This document shows positions 7,419-14,577 of a stretch of 15,435 bases of DNA, in pieces. A program made the position numbers and the translations under genes. The notes under the pieces are model-generated. The model was not told the DNA's origin and searched no databases. It worked only from the letters and a program-made list of their open reading frames with translations. Each line of letters opens with the position of its first letter. The stretch's first letter is position 1. The DNA is from Bacteroides sp. (GTDB lineage Bacteria > Bacteroidota > Bacteroidia > Bacteroidales > SM23-62): assembly GCA_030589965.1 (NCBI GenBank), contig JAUUZM010000030.1:1-15435 (forward strand). Direction: 5' to 3'.

Positions 7419-7709
7419 TTAAATCCGAAGTCCAATTCCCAGTCTGATATGGAATATTTTCGGAAACTCGGTAAACTCTAAGTTTGAGGTCCTTCGGTAT
7501 GAACTACTTACGGTTGGATTCTCCCCCTTCACAGATTTAAGGAACATATCGGCCAAAAGGACTGGAATATTGATAGATGGACTGAAATAACCTATTTGCA
7601 GGTCCTTACCATCAACAGACCGGATCAGAGCATCACCTGAATAAAAATCTTTGAAGTTTGTATATCTGAAAAAGTAGAATTAAAATAGATTTTCACAGAA
7701 CTGAAACAT
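7419..7709 (-). pseudogene. Unrecognised ORF interrupted by an in-frame stop
   Basis: Eight bases beyond the stop of the saccharopine dehydrogenase gene, a minus-strand ATG at 7709-7707 opens a frame of nine codons ending in TAA (7682-7680), then the same frame continues for 86 sense codons to a TAA at 7421-7419. The second part looks protein-like (for example FYFFRYTNFKDFYSGDALI and LQIGYFSPSINIPVLL) but I do not recognise the family. Another frame near the end also stays open, suggesting a further frameshift. It is probably a decaying gene; a chance open frame or a sequencing error at the stop are alternatives. Confidence 0.35.
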
Positions 7710-7716
7710 TATTACT

Positions 7717-8934
7717 TTATTTACCCTGTAGATAATTCTTTAGATAATTATACCCGATTGTCAGCATACCCTCCCTGAGAATTGTGGCTCTGTCAATTAT
7801 ACCTTCCTCATCATTCCCTGTCAGAGATGGGATTATTCTTTCGGAAAGTAACTCACCGAAATCCTCCGAGGCATCCCTGGGAAGTTCACCAGGAAGGTTA
7901 TCGACGGCCATTACGGTGACACTTCTCGGCTCAAAGGGAAGTGTCTCCGTTTCGCTTGCCGGATCATAGCCGTAGAAAGGATCAGCAATGGTTGATGCCC
8001 GGATGCTTGAAGGTATGGGATCTTTTATATCGCAACTCACATCGGCAATCACCCGGATCTGAAAATCAGGTTCCCGCATATCAGAAGGAGTCATAAAAAC
8101 AGGTGAGTTTGGATCCCAGAAATGGCAGGGAATAAACAGATCAGTTACTTTGGTATAAGGCTTAAAAGTAGATTCATACTTGTCCGGCTGCCTGAAAAAA
8201 TGTTCAAGGGTAAGCTCCTCCCCGTCTGTCCGCCTGACATAATCCCAGGGATCAATCCGACAGATCACCGACCTGGAGTGCTCATGCTCCAGAAATGATT
8301 CCGGGGAAATTACTTTAAGTCCCAATTCACCCAAAGTTTCCATGGCTCCATTAGCCACCCTTCCCCCTCCTGTAACAAGTATCCTGACAGGTGGTATTTC
8401 TGCAATCACCTGTTTGATCTGAGATAATTCCTTCTTCATTTCATCCAAATCATGGCAATCATGGGCAGGTTTTAGCTTAAAAACCCGATACCTTTCTCCA
8501 AAGGCCCGTAGCCCATTATAGGCCCCAACAACACCTGCCCAGTGGCCAAATGCTACCAGGCGGATTCCTTCCTTGTTCGTCAGGTATTCATAATCCACCA
8601 GGCTAATCTTCCTGCCTGCTATCTCCTGCAACAAGGTCCTGTTATAAGGTTGTTCTTTTGCTGTATGGGAGAAAAAGAAATAGGTTTTTCCCGGAATCAG
8701 TTTATCCATCTCTACCTCCTTGACCCCAAAAAGAACATCGCAGTCTGACACATCCGACCTGAGTTCTACACCAACATCTGAATATTCCTTATCTGTAAAG
8801 CAGCGAATGGGGCTGGACTGAACAACAAATTCATGCACCGGATATTTCGATATTAATTTAGCTACCTGTTTGGGAGAAAATGGGACCCGCCGGTCAGGGG
8901 GAGTTTTAGTCTCGCGGATTATACCTATTCGCAT
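7717..8934 (-). CDS. Saccharopine dehydrogenase (NAD+, L-lysine-forming) homologue
   Basis: A 405-residue protein of the alanine dehydrogenase/transhydrogenase-like superfamily, closest in appearance to fungal LYS1, which interconverts saccharopine with lysine and 2-oxoglutarate. The N-terminus (GIIRETKTPPDRRVPFSP) is the typical AlaDh/PNT start. Lys72 (in VKEVE) and His90 (in YFFFSHTAKEQ) match the spacing of the catalytic Lys/His pair of yeast LYS1. The block GHWAGVVGAYNGLRAFG (130-146) and the dinucleotide-binding loop ILVTGGGRVANG (185-196) follow. Total length is close to the fungal enzyme. In bacteria such enzymes may act in lysine breakdown or another amino-acid route; no other lysine gene is in the window. 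It is divergent from the helicase gene. Confidence 0.82.
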   Translation of the reverse strand: MRIGIIRETKTPPDRRVPFSPKQVAKLISKYPVHEFVVQSSPIRCFTDKEYSDVGVELRSDVSDCDVLFGVKEVEMDKLIPGKTYFFFSHTAKEQPYNRTLLQEIAGRKISLVDYEYLTNKEGIRLVAFGHWAGVVGAYNGLRAFGERYRVFKLKPAHDCHDLDEMKKELSQIKQVIAEIPPVRILVTGGGRVANGAMETLGELGLKVISPESFLEHEHSRSVICRIDPWDYVRRTDGEELTLEHFFRQPDKYESTFKPYTKVTDLFIPCHFWDPNSPVFMTPSDMREPDFQIRVIADVSCDIKDPIPSSIRASTIADPFYGYDPASETETLPFEPRSVTVMAVDNLPGELPRDASEDFGELLSERIIPSLTGNDEEGIIDRATILREGMLTIGYNYLKNYLQGK

Positions 8935-9027
8935 GTTTTATGACAATGTTTTCATTTCAAAACACAATATACAAAAATGCTTTTATTGCCAGGAACGAAC
9001 AATCAGGGATTTGGCTTTCAATTTTAC

Positions 9028-9057
9028 TTGATTTTCAATAATATAAGATTACCTTTG
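9028..9057 (+). promoter_or_regulatory. Bacteroidota-type promoter of the helicase gene
   Basis: TTG at 9028-9030 and TACCTTTG at 9050-9057, separated by 19 bp, match the Bacteroidota housekeeping promoter (-33 TTTG, -7 TAnnTTTG) except for one base of the -33 box. Transcription would start near 9063, giving a leader of about 90 nt before the helicase ATG. Confidence 0.6.
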
Positions 9058-9104
9058 CCGCGCGTTTCTGAAGGGGTATTTGGGCCTGTTTCCTTGAAGG
9101 CTTA

Positions 9105-9118
9105 TTGATTTCAATCAA
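9105..9118. promoter_or_regulatory. Fnr-like box TTGAT-TTCA-ATCAA
   Basis: An exact match to the Crp/Fnr-family consensus TTGATnnnnATCAA, 34 bp before the helicase ATG and about 45 bp downstream of the predicted promoter. At that position a bound protein would most likely repress. It might also be a chance palindrome in AT-rich leader DNA; as RNA its 2-nt loop would make a poor hairpin. Confidence 0.35.
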
Positions 9119-9152
9119 CCCATATTAATCAGGGTTATTTATAGAAAAAATT

Positions 9153-11105
9153 ATGGTATTATTTGAAGAAATGGGCCTGGACGGCTCACTGTTAAAAGCT
9201 GTTAAAGATCTGGGATTCACTGAACCCACACCCATTCAGGCAAAAGCTATTCCCAGGATACTGGGTGATAAGAAAGATTTGATTGCCAAAGCCCAGACCG
9301 GAACTGGTAAAACTGCTGCCTTTGGTTTCCCCCTTATCCAGATGGCTGATGTGGACGGCAGGGAAGTACAAAGCCTTATTCTCTGTCCCACGAGAGAACT
9401 CTGCATACAGATCACCAAAGATCTGCAAACATACTCTGTCCACAAAAAAGGATTCCGAGTCATACCAGTCTACGGGGGAGCCAGTATAGACACCCAGATA
9501 AGGAGTCTCAAAAAAGGTGGACATATCGTAGTAGGGACCCCTGGCAGGGTACTCGATCTTGTCAGGCGGAATGTATTGAAAGTCAAAAAAATAAAATGGC
9601 TGGTCCTTGATGAGGCAGATGAAATGCTCAACATGGGATTCAAAGAGGACCTGGATGAGATACTCTCCACCACACCGGAAGGAAAGCAGACCCTTCTTTT
9701 CTCCGCCACCATGCCAAAAGAAATTGTCCGAATCGCCAATCAATATATGCACTCACCCGATGAGATATCCGTTAGTGGCAAAAATGCAGGTGCAGACAAT
9801 GTAAAGCATGAATTTTATGTATCCCATGCCAGGCATCGTTACGAGGTATTGAAGAGGATTGCCGACATGAACCCTGATATCTACGGGATCGTTTTTTGCC
9901 GTACCCGCCGTGAAACTAAAGAAGTGGCTGATAAGTTTATGAATGACGGCTATAATGCCGATGCCCTCCACGGTGATCTTTCACAGTCCCAGCGGGATTA
10001 CGTCATGGGACGTTTCCGGAACAGGCATCTCCAGATGCTCATTGCGACGGATGTAGCGGCCAGGGGACTGGATGTGAACGATCTGACCCATGTAATAAAT
10101 TATAACCTGCCGGATGATCTGGAGGTATATATCCATCGCAGTGGAAGGACGGGCAGAGCTGGTAAAAGCGGAATTTCAATCTCCATTCTTCATACCCGTG
10201 AAACGAATAAGATCAAGACGCTGGAGAAAAAATCGGGTAAACCTTTTCAGAAGAAGATGATCCCCGGGGGAAAAGAGATTTGCAAAAAACAATTGTATAA
10301 ACTGGTTGACCGGGTTGAGAAGGTTGAAATTAATGAAGGTCAGATTGATGAACTCCTTCCGGACATTTATAATAAACTTGAATGGCTCAGCCGTGAGGAT
10401 CTTATTAAGCATTTCGTTTCAGTCGAATTTAATCGTTTCCTCTCCTATTACAAAAATGCCCCGGATTTGAATGTTGATACCAGTAATTCTGACAGAAGAG
10501 GTGACAGACCCGATAGAAGAAGTGACAGAAGAAGTGATAGGCCCGACAGGAGAAGTGACAGACCTGACAGGAGAAATGACAGATCAGACTGGAGCAACGA
10601 TAAATCTGATAGAAGAAGTGAAAGACCTGATAGAAGGAAAACCTCAGATGGTGAATATAGGGGTGAACGAAAATCCCAGGAAGGATTTACACGTTTCTTT
10701 ATAAACCTTGGAGAAAAAAATGATCTGAATGCAGCCCGTCTGATGGGATTGATAAATGAACAAACCCGAACCAGGGACATAGAGGTCGGTAAAATTGAGA
10801 TCCTCAGAAAGTTTTCCTTCTTTGAAATCGAAAGCAGTCACGAAGCCGAAATACTGAAAGCTTTTGATAAGAACAGTGAATTTGAAGGAGAAAGGGTATC
10901 TGTAGAGCTTTCAAAGCCAGAGGGTGAAGCACCCCCAAGAGGCAAGTCCCGCTCCAAAAACTTCCAGGATTCTGATTTCAGAGGAACAAAGTTTAAGGAT
11001 TCCTATGATAGGGGTAAAGGTTCCTATAAAAAAGGAAATAAATCATCCGATAAAGGGAAGGGTAAGAAGAAGGGCTCCAAGAAGAAATCTCGTAAAAGGG
11101 ATTAG
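9153..11105 (+). CDS. DEAD-box ATP-dependent RNA helicase with DbpA-type RNA-binding domain
   Basis: A 650-residue RNA helicase of the DeaD/CsdA type, acting in ribosome assembly or mRNA turnover. All core motifs are visible: Q motif (GFTEPTPIQ), motif I AQTGTGKT (47-54), Ia PTRELCIQ, Ib TPGRVLDL, motif II DEAD (153-156), motif III SAT (184-186), motif V ATDVAARGLDV, and motif VI HRSGRTGRAG from 328. Residues 447-496 are a repetitive, charged Asp-Arg-Pro linker. Residues 511-588 fit the DbpA/CsdA RNA-binding domain (RFFINLGEKNDLNAARLMGL onward), and the last about 55 residues are a Lys/Gly-rich basic tail. The Bacteroidota promoter and an Fnr-like box lie upstream. It ends 2 bp from the convergent PEPC gene. 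Confidence 0.95.
   Translation: MVLFEEMGLDGSLLKAVKDLGFTEPTPIQAKAIPRILGDKKDLIAKAQTGTGKTAAFGFPLIQMADVDGREVQSLILCPTRELCIQITKDLQTYSVHKKGFRVIPVYGGASIDTQIRSLKKGGHIVVGTPGRVLDLVRRNVLKVKKIKWLVLDEADEMLNMGFKEDLDEILSTTPEGKQTLLFSATMPKEIVRIANQYMHSPDEISVSGKNAGADNVKHEFYVSHARHRYEVLKRIADMNPDIYGIVFCRTRRETKEVADKFMNDGYNADALHGDLSQSQRDYVMGRFRNRHLQMLIATDVAARGLDVNDLTHVINYNLPDDLEVYIHRSGRTGRAGKSGISISILHTRETNKIKTLEKKSGKPFQKKMIPGGKEICKKQLYKLVDRVEKVEINEGQIDELLPDIYNKLEWLSREDLIKHFVSVEFNRFLSYYKNAPDLNVDTSNSDRRGDRPDRRSDRRSDRPDRRSDRPDRRNDRSDWSNDKSDRRSERPDRRKTSDGEYRGERKSQEGFTRFFINLGEKNDLNAARLMGLINEQTRTRDIEVGKIEILRKFSFFEIESSHEAEILKAFDKNSEFEGERVSVELSKPEGEAPPRGKSRSKNFQDSDFRGTKFKDSYDRGKGSYKKGNKSSDKGKGKKKGSKKKSRKRD
10491..10640 (+). 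repeat. Degenerate 21-bp tandem repeats in the helicase linker
   Basis: Six imperfect 21-bp units encoding DRPDRRS-like heptads start at 10503, 10536, 10557, 10578, 10599 and 10620; two 12-bp partial units (DRRG, DRRS) start at 10491 and 10524. The units are all in frame, so copy number can change without breaking the protein. The product is a disordered linker of alternating Asp and Arg between the helicase core and the RNA-binding domain. Confidence 0.85.
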
Positions 11106-11107
11106 GT

Positions 11108-13873
11108 TTAACCTGTTGTACCCATTGCATTTGCAATTGCATTAATACTCAGGAGCAGATTCTGCAAAAGATGTTCTGAATCTCCCTTATTACCTGATCT
11201 ATTTACTTGCCGCCATTCTTTTAAAAGGTTTACCTGTTCTTTATGAAGGGGATTAAGTGCCTCTGCTCTTAGCCGGGTTGAATGATAATGACTTACCCTT
11301 CGTTCTGAAATGGGACTTTCAAGCAGGTCTTCCATCATTGTACGTGTCAGTGATAGCTCCTCAAGGAGGATTGACAAGATATCGTTTCGGTCCTTCTCAT
11401 CCTCAACAAGATCACTGTATAAGCGTATTATCTTCTCATCGGTTGCCGCCAGGCTGGTATCTATATTAGTCAGTACGTACCTGGTAAATGTATCGGATTT
11501 GGTGAGCTCTTTAAGGCTTTTGTAGGATTCAGAATGAGTTTCCTTCATTTTCTTCAGGGTGGATCCTGCACCATACCAACTGGAGATATGCATCCTGGAC
11601 TGGGTCCAGCTGAATACCCAGGGAATAGCACGCAGATCCGCAAGTGAACGTTTCCCACTTCTCCTGGAAGGCCTGGATCCGATCTTGCTTGATTCAATTG
11701 CATCTATGGGGGTGGCCTGTTCATAGAAGCGGATAAAGGAAGGATGAGTGGTCAGTTCAAGGTAAGCCCTGTAACTTTCCTCTGCCATAAAGTCAAAAAC
11801 CTCTCGGCGGACTTCAGCATGGCTGGGGTTTTCAAGTTTGTTTAGTACCGCCCGGTGAGTCGTGCCGGCAACCAGCATTTCAATGTTATAAGCCGCATTG
11901 GCCTTATTAGCATATTTACGTTCTATGGTCTCACCCTGTTCGGTAACCCGGATCAATCCATTCAGGGTCGCATCAGGCAGGGAACGCAAGAACCAGTGAG
12001 TTGGTCCTGCGCCACGACTGATGGTTCCCCCCTTCCCATGAAAGAACCGGATGTCCACACCATATTTCCTGCCAACTTCCGTAAGTCTGACCTGTGCATC
12101 ATACAGGCTCCACGCACTGGCAATAATCCCCCCATCTTTATTGCTGTCACTGTACCCGATCATTACATCCTGAACCGGTACATGCCATTTTCTAAGCTGT
12201 TGCTGGTATTTAAGGCTGTTCCTGGTTACAGGATGAGATAAAAATTCATCCAGAACAGCCGGACTCTGCTTCAGGTCTTCTATGGTCTCAAAAAGGGGAA
12301 CTACCGGCAGTGGACAGACCATACCTTCCGGGGAATGCCGGGTCATTCCAGCCTCCCTGGCAAAAAGGTAAACAGTGAACAGATCATATACATTACGGGT
12401 CATACTGACAATCAGTGACCCAAGTGCCTTCTCACTGTAATGCCTGATATGATGGGCCAGTGTGAAAAAAGTTTCAACAGCTTCCCGTGAATTCCCTGAT
12501 TCAAGATATTCAATGCGAGTAATGAAAGGCCTGTTGTGTACAAGCTCTTCCATGATAAATCTTTCATATTCTTCCCGGCTCCCCTTAAGAACTTTATATT
12601 TTGAAGGAAGGCTGGTCCTGGTAATATCAAGTAATGCTTCTTCATAGTACCGGCTATTCTGACGGATATCAAGGTGGGCCAGATGAAATCCGAATACTTT
12701 AAGGTGACGGAGGACTTTCTGCACATCATACCTGGCAAGAGACAATGCTCCGGTTTCCTCAAGAGCATCTTTCAGCAGGCGCAGATCGGTTTCCAGTTCT
12801 TCAGAATTCCTGTAAGTGATATCCGTTTCATGAAGCCCTGTCATTCTGCCGGTCCCCTCAACCACCGGAAGCTTCTTTTTCAGCAGATGTATGTACTGTC
12901 TGAAGGGTTCGTATCGTGCATTTTCATCTGAAGAACCGGTTTCCTTCCGGATATCCATTAGGCGATTTCTAAAAGTATCCGGAAGTCGTTCTGTCTCCAG
13001 GTAAATAGCCAGCTGATCTGAAAGTTCATCAAGCATTCTACCAAGAAAAAGAACCGCATGAAGCCTGAACGCCTTAAGCGTATGCTCCGTAACGCCCGAG
13101 GTTACCAGAGGATGACCATCCCGGTCTCCTCCCACCCAGTTCCCAAATCGAATACCCGGAAACCTGTCTGTATCGCTTATCAGTCCGGGATCAAATCCTG
13201 CATCCCTCCAGGCTTGCTTCAATTTAAAATCCTGATAATGCAGTACATTGGGAAAAACCCTGTAAAAATAGTGCAGTACATTCTCAAGTTCTGATTCAAC
13301 CGCTGGTTTCTCCAAAAATATTTCTCCTATGAACCAGAGCTTATGCAGGATCTTCTTTATATCGTAGCGGATCTCGTCGCGCTCATACCTTGTATACATA
13401 GAGTTTTCCAGTTTTAAAACCAGCAGATATAGCTCTCTGTACAGTCCAAGTACTACAGGCCGCTTGGATTCCGTTGGATGCGCAGTCAGTACCGGTTCCA
13501 CATCCACCTGTTCAAGTTGATCCAGTATGTCATCTTCTGAAGCCCCCTTTTCAATAAGGTCGTTCAGCACACTTCCCCATAAACCGGGTACAGATTTCAA
13601 ACCCCCTTCCTCTTCCTTCTTTCTCCTGTTCTGAACTGCACCATTTACCTCCGCTAAATTCAAGAGCTGAAAGCAGATCGAGTACAGGTGAAGTAACTTC
13701 TCCCGGTTCCCTGGTGAAAAATCCGGTTCACAATCAGAAATCCATGGCACCTGGCAGGCCAGTTTCACCTCCCCATTCTCCTCAAGTACCCTTTTCATAC
13801 AATGCAAAAGGAATTCCAGGTCCCCATAGGGTTTACCGAGCAATACTTTTATTTCAGGCAGTAATGACTTCAT
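11108..13873 (-). CDS. ppc: Phosphoenolpyruvate carboxylase
   Basis: Carboxylates phosphoenolpyruvate with bicarbonate to oxaloacetate, refilling the citric acid cycle. About 921 residues from the chosen start, slightly longer than the 883 of E. coli. Conserved blocks are present in order: TAHPTE (130-135, catalytic His132), GNWVGGDRDGHP (about 244-255), GYSDSNKDGG (about 573), FFHGKGGTISRGAG (about 608), EQGETIERKYA, and SRPSRRSGKRSLADLRAIPW (about 730), which is followed by FSWTQSR. It ends in TTG, near the usual NTG C-terminus. The frame extends upstream to an ATG at 14023, but the extra 50 residues are Cys-rich, unlike PEPC, and overlap the tmRNA gene in antisense; MKSLLPEIKVLLGKPYGD from 13873 is the expected N-terminus. 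Confidence 0.95.
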   Translation of the reverse strand: MKSLLPEIKVLLGKPYGDLEFLLHCMKRVLEENGEVKLACQVPWISDCEPDFSPGNREKLLHLYSICFQLLNLAEVNGAVQNRRKKEEEGGLKSVPGLWGSVLNDLIEKGASEDDILDQLEQVDVEPVLTAHPTESKRPVVLGLYRELYLLVLKLENSMYTRYERDEIRYDIKKILHKLWFIGEIFLEKPAVESELENVLHYFYRVFPNVLHYQDFKLKQAWRDAGFDPGLISDTDRFPGIRFGNWVGGDRDGHPLVTSGVTEHTLKAFRLHAVLFLGRMLDELSDQLAIYLETERLPDTFRNRLMDIRKETGSSDENARYEPFRQYIHLLKKKLPVVEGTGRMTGLHETDITYRNSEELETDLRLLKDALEETGALSLARYDVQKVLRHLKVFGFHLAHLDIRQNSRYYEEALLDITRTSLPSKYKVLKGSREEYERFIMEELVHNRPFITRIEYLESGNSREAVETFFTLAHHIRHYSEKALGSLIVSMTRNVYDLFTVYLFAREAGMTRHSPEGMVCPLPVVPLFETIEDLKQSPAVLDEFLSHPVTRNSLKYQQQLRKWHVPVQDVMIGYSDSNKDGGIIASAWSLYDAQVRLTEVGRKYGVDIRFFHGKGGTISRGAGPTHWFLRSLPDATLNGLIRVTEQGETIERKYANKANAAYNIEMLVAGTTHRAVLNKLENPSHAEVRREVFDFMAEESYRAYLELTTHPSFIRFYEQATPIDAIESSKIGSRPSRRSGKRSLADLRAIPWVFSWTQSRMHISSWYGAGSTLKKMKETHSESYKSLKELTKSDTFTRYVLTNIDTSLAATDEKIIRLYSDLVEDEKDRNDILSILLEELSLTRTMMEDLLESPISERRVSHYHSTRLRAEALNPLHKEQVNLLKEWRQVNRSGNKGDSEHLLQNLLLSINAIANAMGTTG

Positions 13874-13920
13874 AGGCCAGTAAAAATACTCATTCTCACT
13901 TATTAAAGTACAGCAATATG

Positions 13921-13933
13921 ATACCAATGGTAT
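13921..13933. promoter_or_regulatory. Perfect 13-bp palindrome between ppc and ssrA
   Basis: ATACCA-A-TGGTAT, two perfect 6-bp arms, lies 47 bp upstream of the ppc start and 49 bp upstream of the tmRNA 5' end, in the middle of the divergent promoter region. It could be an operator for either gene. No known regulator motif is recognised. Confidence 0.35.
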
Positions 13934-13944
13934 AATTTTTGTAG

Positions 13945-13981
13945 TTTTGTACCCACACTCACACTCACACAAATACCTATC
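13945..13981 (+). promoter_or_regulatory. Probable promoter region of the tmRNA gene
   Basis: TTTTG at 13945-13949 and TACCTATC at 13974-13981 lie at about -35 and -7 relative to the tmRNA 5' end at 13983. The -7 box only partly matches TAnnTTTG and the spacing (24 bp) is longer than usual. The spacer contains about 2.8 copies of CACACT (13954-13970). Confidence 0.35.
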
Positions 13982-13982
13982 T

Positions 13983-14378
13983 GGGGTCGTTTGGTATTGA
14001 CAGCAGGTAAAACGGGTATGCAAGCATGCAGAGCTTTGAATCCTGCTCTATAATCAAGGTTTCAAAACACAATAGGCAATAATAATTTTGCTCTTGCTGC
14101 TTAATCCATTAGATGGATAAAGCTTAATCCCCCGCCCTAGGTGGTGGGGGGCAGGATATCCCGCAGTCGTTTCTTCCAGGTCGATAACTGTATATGGGGT
14201 ACCATCCAGGCCAGGATAGTCTGAAGCCCTTTCCCGGGGCCAAGTCGAACTCTCAAGGGAATAAGGAAAAGATCGGCTGCCTTTTGCCAGCCTTCTCCCG
14301 ACAACCAATAAAAGGATAAGCATGTAGAAATCATATTGGTTTCTTGTTTGGACCCGGGTTCGACTCCCGGCGACTCCA
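13983..14378 (+). ncRNA. ssrA: Transfer-messenger RNA (tmRNA)
   Basis: A 396-nt one-piece tmRNA that rescues stalled ribosomes. The 5' end GGGGTCG (13983-13989) pairs with CGACTCC (14371-14377), six Watson-Crick pairs and one G-U, forming the acceptor stem, with discriminator A14378; the CCA is not encoded and must be added. The 5' end continues GTTTGGTATTGACAGC, like other tmRNAs. The T arm is CCGGG-TTCGACT-CCCGG (14354-14370). The tag reading frame is GGC AAT AAT AAT TTT GCT CTT GCT GCT TAA, giving GNNNFALAA, very like known Bacteroidota tags. Open frames drawn across this gene on the minus strand are not proteins. Confidence 0.96.
14075..14104 (+). other. tmRNA proteolysis-tag reading frame (GNNNFALAA)
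   Basis: Resume codon GGC at 14075-14077 through stop TAA at 14102-14104. After the alanine carried by the tmRNA itself, the tag is GNNNFALAA. The terminal ALAA is the degradation signal recognised by ClpXP-type proteases. Confidence 0.9.
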
Positions 14379-14382
14379 CTTT

Positions 14383-14421
14383 AGCCTGCCTTAGCTTTAG
14401 CTTTGGTGGGCTTTTTATTTT
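14383..14421 (+). terminator. Rho-independent terminator of ssrA
   Basis: AGCCTGCC (14383-14390) pairs with GGTGGGCT (14405-14412), with two G-U pairs, around a 14-nt loop made of TTAGCT-like repeats, followed by TTTTTATTTT. It begins four bases after the mature tmRNA 3' end. Confidence 0.85.
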
Positions 14422-14523
14422 CCGAGCCTCCCGATTTGAATTATTAACATTCCCAAATCAATTTGTTATCCTTCAAATCTCAACCCTGTAATTCGATAAT
14501 CTCAAATTTTCGACATTAAGGGG

Positions 14524-14541
14524 AAAGAGCTATATCTCTTT
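14524..14541 (+). other. Small hairpin in the leader of the ORF6N gene
   Basis: AAAGAG and CTCTTT pair around CTATAT and are followed by further T residues. It is too AT-rich to be a strong terminator but could be a weak attenuator or regulator site 36 bp before the ORF6N ATG. The rest of 14422-14577 is AT-rich with nothing recognised and no Shine-Dalgarno. Confidence 0.25.
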
Positions 14542-14577
14542 TTAACAGATAATCATTTACATACTACCATCCTAATA

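Larger units (their letters stand above)
7024..7716. other. Intergenic region with gene remnants and short repeats
   Basis: About 690 bp with no intact gene on either strand. It holds two probable minus-strand coding remnants (7175-7330 and 7419-7709), an 11-bp direct repeat pair (7140-7172), and palindromes at 7184-7198 and 7222-7234. The first 100 bases upstream of the cytochrome ATG are AT-rich and should hold its promoter, but no clear TAnnTTTG box with a correctly spaced TTTG was found. Confidence 0.7.

Noticed and set aside
10491..10640. Repeat cluster considered as a CRISPR array
   Set aside because: The units are contiguous, degenerate, in frame with the helicase, and have no unique spacers.
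10448..10780. Minus-strand frame of 110 codons rich in Leu-Ser repeats
   Set aside because: It is the antisense of the helicase linker repeats; the regular pattern comes from the 21-bp repeat, not from a gene.
14054..14379. Two overlapping minus-strand open frames of 80-89 codons
   Set aside because: They lie entirely within the tmRNA gene on the opposite strand; the RNA structure explains the sequence.
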